In this document: one piece after another, positions 58,746 through 64,000 of the stretch | Numbering within the stretch: the stretch's first letter is position 1 | Layout: every line of letters begins with the position of its first letter | Assembly (NCBI GenBank): GCA_949373145.1 | Contig: CASICI010000010.1 | Coordinates: forward strand, 23,490-87,489 | Length of the DNA stretch: 64,000 nt | Reading direction: 5' to 3' | Origin: an uncultured Phycisphaerales bacterium | GTDB lineage: Bacteria; Planctomycetota; Phycisphaerae; Phycisphaerales; SM1A02 | Position numbers and translations under genes: made by a program | The notes under the pieces: model-generated | What the model saw: only the letters and a program-made list of their open reading frames with translations | Database searches by the model: none | Told to the model about the DNA's origin: nothing

Positions 58746-60152
58746 GTGAACACATCACCGGATCCGAAAAAGCAGACCCCACGTTCGATCGTCTTTCAAA
58801 GACTTGCTCGTCAGTCGGTCCGCTTTCCGGATCTCGCGATCGAATCGAAGGGCCACGAGACGAAGGCACTGGACGAACGTGATCGTGCGTTCGCAAGAGC
58901 ACTCGAGTTGGGGACGATCGCGCGTTGGAGATCGCTCCAGCACCTGCTCGAGTCCTGTCTGAAACGCTCATGGGGCAACATCGACCCGGCGGTGCGAGGC
59001 GTTCTTCTAGCGGGTGCGGCCCAGATCCTTCTGATGGAAGCCGTTCCGGATCATGCCGCAGTGGACGAAGCGGTCAACTGGGCCAAGAAGAAAACGAATA
59101 CCGGGGCGGGAGGATTCGTCAACGGCGTCCTTCGCTCGATCATCCGACTTCGAGGAGAACGCCTCGACAAGAATGACGAAAGAGCCCGCGAGTGGTGGCT
59201 GCACAGGGACATCTTCCCACTTGAAACCGGTGAAGCATGGGTCCTCACGAAGGCCGTCTTTCCCGAGGAACCGACGGTCAGGCTTGGAGTCCAGGCATCA
59301 CTGGGTGACGATCTGGTCCTGAGCTGGATTGGAACGGTGGGCTGGGAGACGACCTTGGTGCGTGCCGCACACTGCCTGACCCGTGCACCGATCAACGTCA
59401 TCGAGAAGGATGGCACCAACGCAGTGTGGGAAGGATCGCACCGAGCTCTGGCGGAACACCTGCGCGAAGATGATCGAAGGCGCATACAGGACCGGGTTTC
59501 CGCGATGTCGGTGAATCTGACGGGCGGACTCAACCCGGAGGTGATCGTCGACTTCTGCGCGGGGCGTGGCACCAAGACACATCAACTTCACCGCCTCCAT
59601 CCCAATTCGAGGATCCTGGCCAGCGATCCGCACGATGGCAGGAGGGCTGAACTTCACGAGGCATTCGATCATGTGGAGAACGTGGAAGTCGTCGAACCCA
59701 GACGATTCGGAGACGTGCTCGGCAAGGTCGACCTGCTGGTCCTGGACGTTCCCTGCTCCAACAGCGGTGTTCTGCCGAGGCGCTCGCAGGCACGCTACCG
59801 CTTCAACACCGAACGCCTGAAGTCGCTTGTCGCTCTTCAGAAGACGATCGTTGAGGAGTCACTGCCTCTTCTGCGCGAAGGTGCTCACGTTCTCTATGCC
59901 ACCTGCAGCCTGGAGAAGGTTGAAAACGAGAAACAGATCGACTGGATCTCAAGACGATTCGAAGCTGAAGTGGTGCGATCCAGATCGATCGAACCCGCCG
60001 GCCTCCCCGGAGACCCTCCTTCGACCTACACGGATGGCGGGTTTCACGCTCTGCTCACCCGGGACTCCGCACGGTTGAGAGATGATGAGATTTCGCTACA
60101 TTCCAATGACCAGAACACCACCTCGGAAAGTCCTGAGAACTCAAAGGCATGA
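58746..60152 (+). CDS. RsmB-type 16S rRNA m5C methyltransferase with NusB-like N-terminus
   Basis: SAM-dependent RNA cytosine-5 methyltransferase, 468 residues. The first ~145 residues resemble the NusB/RNA-binding domain of RsmB (AFARALELGTIARWRSLQHL, then AAVDEAVNWAKKKTNTG and GGFVNGVLRSIIR). The catalytic domain has DFCAGRGTKTHQL (SAM binding), DLLVLDVPCSNSGVLPR with the PCS cysteine and LYATCSLEKVENEKQ with the catalytic TCS cysteine. GTG at 58746 has GAGGA five bases upstream. It is the second gene of the metK transcript and overlaps the next gene as ATGA. Confidence 0.9.
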   Translation: MNTSPDPKKQTPRSIVFQRLARQSVRFPDLAIESKGHETKALDERDRAFARALELGTIARWRSLQHLLESCLKRSWGNIDPAVRGVLLAGAAQILLMEAVPDHAAVDEAVNWAKKKTNTGAGGFVNGVLRSIIRLRGERLDKNDERAREWWLHRDIFPLETGEAWVLTKAVFPEEPTVRLGVQASLGDDLVLSWIGTVGWETTLVRAAHCLTRAPINVIEKDGTNAVWEGSHRALAEHLREDDRRRIQDRVSAMSVNLTGGLNPEVIVDFCAGRGTKTHQLHRLHPNSRILASDPHDGRRAELHEAFDHVENVEVVEPRRFGDVLGKVDLLVLDVPCSNSGVLPRRSQARYRFNTERLKSLVALQKTIVEESLPLLREGAHVLYATCSLEKVENEKQIDWISRRFEAEVVRSRSIEPAGLPGDPPSTYTDGGFHALLTRDSARLRDDEISLHSNDQNTTSESPENSKA

Positions 60153-60958
60153 CAACGGCTCAGTTCAATCACGGTTTCATTCAAGCCTCCAAAGAAGGCA
60201 TGATCGTTCTCAATCTGAGCCAGAAGAACTGGATCATCGGAGAGGGCGCGAGCCATGAAGAGGATCAGGACTGGCGAGTCAACACGTCGACCGATGAAGA
60301 GACGATGTTCTCGCATCACATGGTCGCCGAGCTGAGAAAGAAGCTTGAAAAGCTCAATGACGACACGGAGCTGGTCGAACTGGTCCAGAAAGCCGCACGA
60401 TCACACGGCGAGTTGCTGATCATGACTCCACAAGACGCGAGACTCCGGCACGAGGTCTTCGGCATGGCGGCGGAGACGTTCGAGAAGAAACTCGGTGCGA
60501 ATCTTCGAAGCTTCACCAGCATGAAGATCTACGTGAATCAGCAGCCCTCAGAGAGTCGATTCTGCGTCAGGAAATTCAAAGGCAAGAACAGAATCCAGGT
60601 CATCGTCAATCTGAGTGAGATGGCCTACCGATTCTTCCGCTTCCATGGCAGGGACCATGAAGACATCGACATCGATTCAATGATGCCGAGGGGATGGCAG
60701 GACCAACCCGAAAGACGCTACGAACAGGTGTGTTCCGAAGTCCGCATGTTGGACATGAACTACTTCAGAAGAATCAAGGAAGCCAGTGAGGAAGGTACGA
60801 TCTACCTCCTTCTTCCACTCGGTCCTCAACGAAGAGTCGCGACGCTGAAGGCTTTCAAGGAGATCCTGCAAAGGATTCCCGGAGGCGGCATCGAGCTCGA
60901 TGCCGCTGAGGTCCGCAGAATCTACCCGGGCGCAGGGCGCGTCGGGAAGATCAACTGA
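60149..60958 (+). CDS. hypothetical cytoplasmic protein
   Basis: A 269-residue soluble protein I cannot assign. It has no signal peptide or membrane helix. Features: an N-terminal beta-looking region, a charged helical segment (LRKKLEKLNDDTELVELVQK), a region with RFCVRKFKGKNRIQVIVNLS and a C-terminal half rich in Arg/Glu. It is the third gene of the metK-rsmB operon, coupled by ATGA, so an RNA- or methylation-related role is possible from context only. Confidence 0.6.
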   Translation: MTTAQFNHGFIQASKEGMIVLNLSQKNWIIGEGASHEEDQDWRVNTSTDEETMFSHHMVAELRKKLEKLNDDTELVELVQKAARSHGELLIMTPQDARLRHEVFGMAAETFEKKLGANLRSFTSMKIYVNQQPSESRFCVRKFKGKNRIQVIVNLSEMAYRFFRFHGRDHEDIDIDSMMPRGWQDQPERRYEQVCSEVRMLDMNYFRRIKEASEEGTIYLLLPLGPQRRVATLKAFKEILQRIPGGGIELDAAEVRRIYPGAGRVGKIN

Positions 60959-60979
60959 ACGACCGTGGAGGTCTTGAGA

Positions 60980-62908
60980 TCAGTCGCAGGGCTGTCCCCA
61001 GAAACCAAGCAGGATCGTGAGATCCGCACCAGTCACGATTCCATCGCCATCAAGATCCGCTGTGGCCGACTTGCTCCCCCACGAGCCGAGAAGAAGTGTC
61101 AGGTCGGCTCCTCCGATGATGAAATCACCATCGAGGTCACCGGTGCAGTCCTGGCCACCGCCTTCCCCGACCAGAACGAACTGGTCACCATCGATCACCG
61201 AGAAATCGACCAGGTTCGACTGAGCGAGGTTCTCACTGCCACCGAGTCCGCCGAGGACCTGGTTCGACATGAAATCATGTCCGGAACCAGTGATGAACGC
61301 ACACACCTTGATGTCGGCACCGTTTGAGAATCCGACGAGAAGATCAAGTGGGATCGAGATCTCCATGCCGGTGAGGACACCGGAACCATCCGAAAGGCCG
61401 GAACCGGAATCGACGCCCAGAACATTCGAGTTGTTCAAGGCGACTTCGACGCCATTGGGATTGAGAATCGAGCCGCCATCGACCGATGCGCTACCCACGA
61501 ACGCCCCCACGCCTCCGCCATCGGTCAGGATCTGTGCGATCGAGGCATTCACGCTGATGTCCGAATCACCTCCACAGTCCGCGGAGAACCAGAGATCAGG
61601 GCTGAATTCGGCATCGAACTGAAGTCCGTTTCCGGAACCATCATCACCCATCACGTTCAGTCCGTTGAAACTGACTCCCGGGTTGTCACCTCGAAGTCTG
61701 TTCTGTCCTCCATCGATGTAGTCGACGAAGATCTGCAGTTTGTTGTAGTTCGATTCCAGATTTCCGGCGACCAGGATGTTCAGTCGTTCATCGTCGACGA
61801 AGCCGTAGAGACCATCGAGTTCGGAGCCGTTGCAGAGGTCGGACAAGCCGAGGTTCGCATCACCGAATCCGGTCTGAGTGTCCTGAACCACCAGTGCGGC
61901 ACCGTATGAATCATCGGCGAAACCATCCGTGACGACGGAGGATGCCGGAGGTTCGCCGCCGCCACCGCCGCAGTCGCCGCACCCGCAGGGATAATCGGTC
62001 GAATCGCCGTCGAAAGCCGCGAACTGACAACCATCGAGAGATCTGAAGTCAAGCTGTCGGGGATCACCCGCATCGGAGGCCGGCGCGGGAAGGGAACCGA
62101 CGACCTGATTCGACATCGCCTGGTAGTCGGGACTGAGAATGAAAGCACAGAGGCGCATGCCGGAACCAGGCACATAGGCCGTTCCGTCAGCACCGGTCAG
62201 GAGGCCGAGAGGAAGTGCGAACTCCATGCCGGTCTGAACCGCCGACGCGGCTTTCTGATCCGCTTCATCCTCGCCACCGAGGACTCCAGCGATGTTCGAA
62301 TTGTCGATCGCGATCTCGATTCCCGTATCGCTGAGAATTCCACCGGAGCCATTCGGGTTGTCGTTGCTGTTTCCGACGTATCCACCGAGACCCCCGCCAT
62401 CGGTCAGGAGCTGGGCGGCGCTGGCATTGATCGTGGTCAATCCGGTTCCAGCCGGATCCGAGTCGGTGTTGGTGCTGAAGGAAAGGAAGTAATCAGGAGC
62501 GAAGCCTTCATCGAATGTCAGGCCGGGGCCGCTGAAGATATTGCCACCCATTCGATTGAGTCCGTTGAAATCGACGTCGACATTGTCCGTGCGAAGAGTC
62601 TGCTGACCGCCGTCGGAAGCATCGATGAAGATCACGAGCTTGTTGAAATTATCCTGAAGGTTTCCGGTCAGCATGACGTGCAGACGACCATCGACGACCG
62701 TTGCGTAGGCGGCGTCGATCTCGGATCCGAACGACTGCGCCGAGTCGGGATTGTCATTGTCGCCGAAGGATGTGTTGACTCCCTGGATCGAGATTGGTGC
62801 GCCGTACCCCGCATCCAGAATGCCATCGATCTCGAGTCCATCTCCCGCACAGGCCAGGGTGGTGGTGGTACCGGCGAGAACAAGTGTCGCGATGATCTGA
62901 GGATTCAT
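60980..62908 (-). CDS. secreted dockerin-tailed protein made of two homologous halves
   Basis: A 642-residue exported protein. After a signal peptide (IIATLVLAGTTTTLACAG) there are two homologous ~270-residue beta-rich domains: the first starts near DGILDAGYGAPISIQ, the second near DGFADDSYGAALVVQDTQTG; both contain FNGLN, an AQLLTDGGG/AQILTDGGG segment and a GTG-like 'TGMEF/TGMEIS.PL.LL' block. A short Cys/Gly linker (CGCGDCGGGGGEPP) joins them. The C-terminus has two dockerin-like repeats. GGAG precedes the ATG. Duplication is evident in the sequence; function is unknown, possibly glycan or surface binding. Confidence 0.78.
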   Translation of the reverse strand: MNPQIIATLVLAGTTTTLACAGDGLEIDGILDAGYGAPISIQGVNTSFGDNDNPDSAQSFGSEIDAAYATVVDGRLHVMLTGNLQDNFNKLVIFIDASDGGQQTLRTDNVDVDFNGLNRMGGNIFSGPGLTFDEGFAPDYFLSFSTNTDSDPAGTGLTTINASAAQLLTDGGGLGGYVGNSNDNPNGSGGILSDTGIEIAIDNSNIAGVLGGEDEADQKAASAVQTGMEFALPLGLLTGADGTAYVPGSGMRLCAFILSPDYQAMSNQVVGSLPAPASDAGDPRQLDFRSLDGCQFAAFDGDSTDYPCGCGDCGGGGGEPPASSVVTDGFADDSYGAALVVQDTQTGFGDANLGLSDLCNGSELDGLYGFVDDERLNILVAGNLESNYNKLQIFVDYIDGGQNRLRGDNPGVSFNGLNVMGDDGSGNGLQFDAEFSPDLWFSADCGGDSDISVNASIAQILTDGGGVGAFVGSASVDGGSILNPNGVEVALNNSNVLGVDSGSGLSDGSGVLTGMEISIPLDLLVGFSNGADIKVCAFITGSGHDFMSNQVLGGLGGSENLAQSNLVDFSVIDGDQFVLVGEGGGQDCTGDLDGDFIIGGADLTLLLGSWGSKSATADLDGDGIVTGADLTILLGFWGQPCD

Positions 62909-63172
62909 ACATCAAACTCCAAACAAGCTTTGATCGAAGGACATGGAATGATGAGGCGTGTCGATACAGCCTCAAAATCAGATTTTAAATTAGTTTGCGA
63001 GAACGGCAGGAACAAGGACAAGCCTCTCCATATTGCGGAAATTGGCCCAAGAGCCCCCGATCGAGGCGTGATAAGCCTGAGAAACGTTCAAAAAGTCTTT
63101 CTCAATCGAGGATTCTGAGATGTTCGCCCTTAAAATGAAGAGACCTCAAACCGCCACGTCCACGAGAAGATC

Positions 63173-64000
63173 ATGAAGACAAAGACTATTCAGTGTGCTC
63201 GCCACAGTCGTGCTGGTCCACGCTCCAGCGCTCGCACAGGACTGTCCATCACAGAGAGAGGGCATCGGTGCGTACCCGTACGTCGAGGGATCGACTCCCG
63301 GCGTTTCATTCCGCGTCTGGGCACCCAATGCCGACAGCGTGCATGTCACGGGAAGTTTCAATTTCTGGAGCCCGAACAGCACCCCGCTCTGCAACGAAGG
63401 AGACGGAATCTGGTCCACGGACGTCCCCTTCGCCCAACCGGGATCCCAGTACAAGTTCGTGATTCAAAATGGATCCGAGCAGCTCTTCAAGAACGATGCC
63501 AGAGCCTTCGACCTGACCAGTTCCGTCGGCAGTTCAGTCGTCTGGAATCCAAACGGATACCTCTGGCAGACCGACGATTTCCAGGCACCGGATTTCGACG
63601 ACCTGGTCATTTATGAAATGCATCTGGGTACGTTCGGGACAGTTCCGGGCGAGCCGGGCACGGGAACACTCCAGCAGACGACGCAGTATCTGGACTACCT
63701 GAAGGATCTGGGCATCAGTGCGATAGAGCTGATGCCCTTTCATGAATTTCCGGGAGATGTCTCATGGGGCTACAACCCCTCCCACATCTACTCGATCGAA
63801 TCGGCCTATGGAAGTCCCGACGATCTGAAGCACTTCGTCGATGAGGCACACAGCCGAGGCATCGCGGTGATCGCGGATCTGGTGTTCAGCCACATCGGAC
63901 CGAATGACATGGACCTCTGGCAGTACGACGGTGCGGGAAGCGACGACCGAGGAGGGATCTACTTCTACGACGATGCTCGTGCCAACACGCCGTGGGGTGA
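63173..64000 (+). CDS. secreted GH13 branching-enzyme/trehalohydrolase-like protein, partial, apparent +1 frameshift near start
   Basis: The window ends inside this gene. Mature-region reading gives a CBM48-like domain (FRVWAPNADSVHVTGSFNFW) and the start of a GH13 barrel: IYEMHLGTFG, AIELMPFHEFPG and RGIAVIADLVFSHIGPNDMD, typical of glycogen branching enzyme or malto-oligosyltrehalose trehalohydrolase; catalytic Asp and Glu lie beyond the window. Reading the ATG at 63173 gives MKTKTIQ and then loses the frame; one base less near 63196 joins it to VLATVVLVHAPALAQDC, a textbook signal peptide. A GTG at 63193 in the mature frame is the alternative start. Export would be unusual for a branching enzyme. 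Confidence 0.8.

Overview
This window looks like the chromosome of a marine-type planctomycete of class Phycisphaerae. The evidence is a set of secreted proteins ending in a dockerin-like 'DLNGDG..GADLT.LL..WG' tail, prepilin-like proteins with the GFTLIEILIVV N-terminus, an alternative complex III/caa3-oxidase supercluster, a planctomycete-style kinase N-terminus on a pseudokinase, and many genes overlapping by ATGA. No insertion sequence, prophage, CRISPR array or rRNA operon was seen.

Layout. 1-3.6 kb: a minus-strand cluster of type IV/II pseudopilin genes. 3.9-8.6 kb: DUF1015-serA-serC (serine synthesis), then DUF1579. 8.6-16.8 kb: the most interesting region, a compact nonribosomal peptide locus. 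It holds a Cy-A-PCP-PCP-oxidase protein whose adenylation pocket reads like a cysteine code, a TubC-docking/C-PCP-TE protein that lacks any adenylation domain, and an Sfp-type phosphopantetheinyl transferase. 16.9-17.3 kb: a one-piece tmRNA with tag ANTQYSLAA. 17.5-24 kb: a frameshifted DUF1111 dihaem oxidoreductase with a dockerin tail, an ECF-type sigma factor with a small partner gene, and a large secreted dockerin protein. 24-28.3 kb: an MDR oxidoreductase and a DUF1573 lipoprotein/alpha-alpha toroid pair.

28.3-46.7 kb is a respiratory block. Haem O/A synthesis (ctaB, ctaA) lies beside a long minus-strand run actA-actB-actC-actD-actE/F, then a small membrane protein, SCO, coxB, coxA, coxC, subunit IV and a second subunit III-like gene. 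Together these should build a quinol-oxidising alternative complex III feeding electrons to an aa3/caa3 oxygen reductase.

47-64 kb: an APC permease fused to EIIA and TrkA-C-like domains, a membrane-anchored pseudokinase, tatD, tatC with a large insertion, tadA, a HAD hydrolase, truD, a bifunctional-nuclease-family protein, a secreted subtilase with dockerin tail, metK, an rsmB-type methyltransferase, an unknown protein, a duplicated secreted dockerin protein, and the start of a secreted GH13 branching-enzyme-like protein cut by the window end.

Caution: about a dozen single-base indels break otherwise well conserved genes (serC, coxA, coxC, actC, the DUF1111 gene, the GH13 start, probably actB and the actE/actF junction). 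Every affected span becomes divisible by three after correcting them, so I regard most as sequence errors rather than biology.
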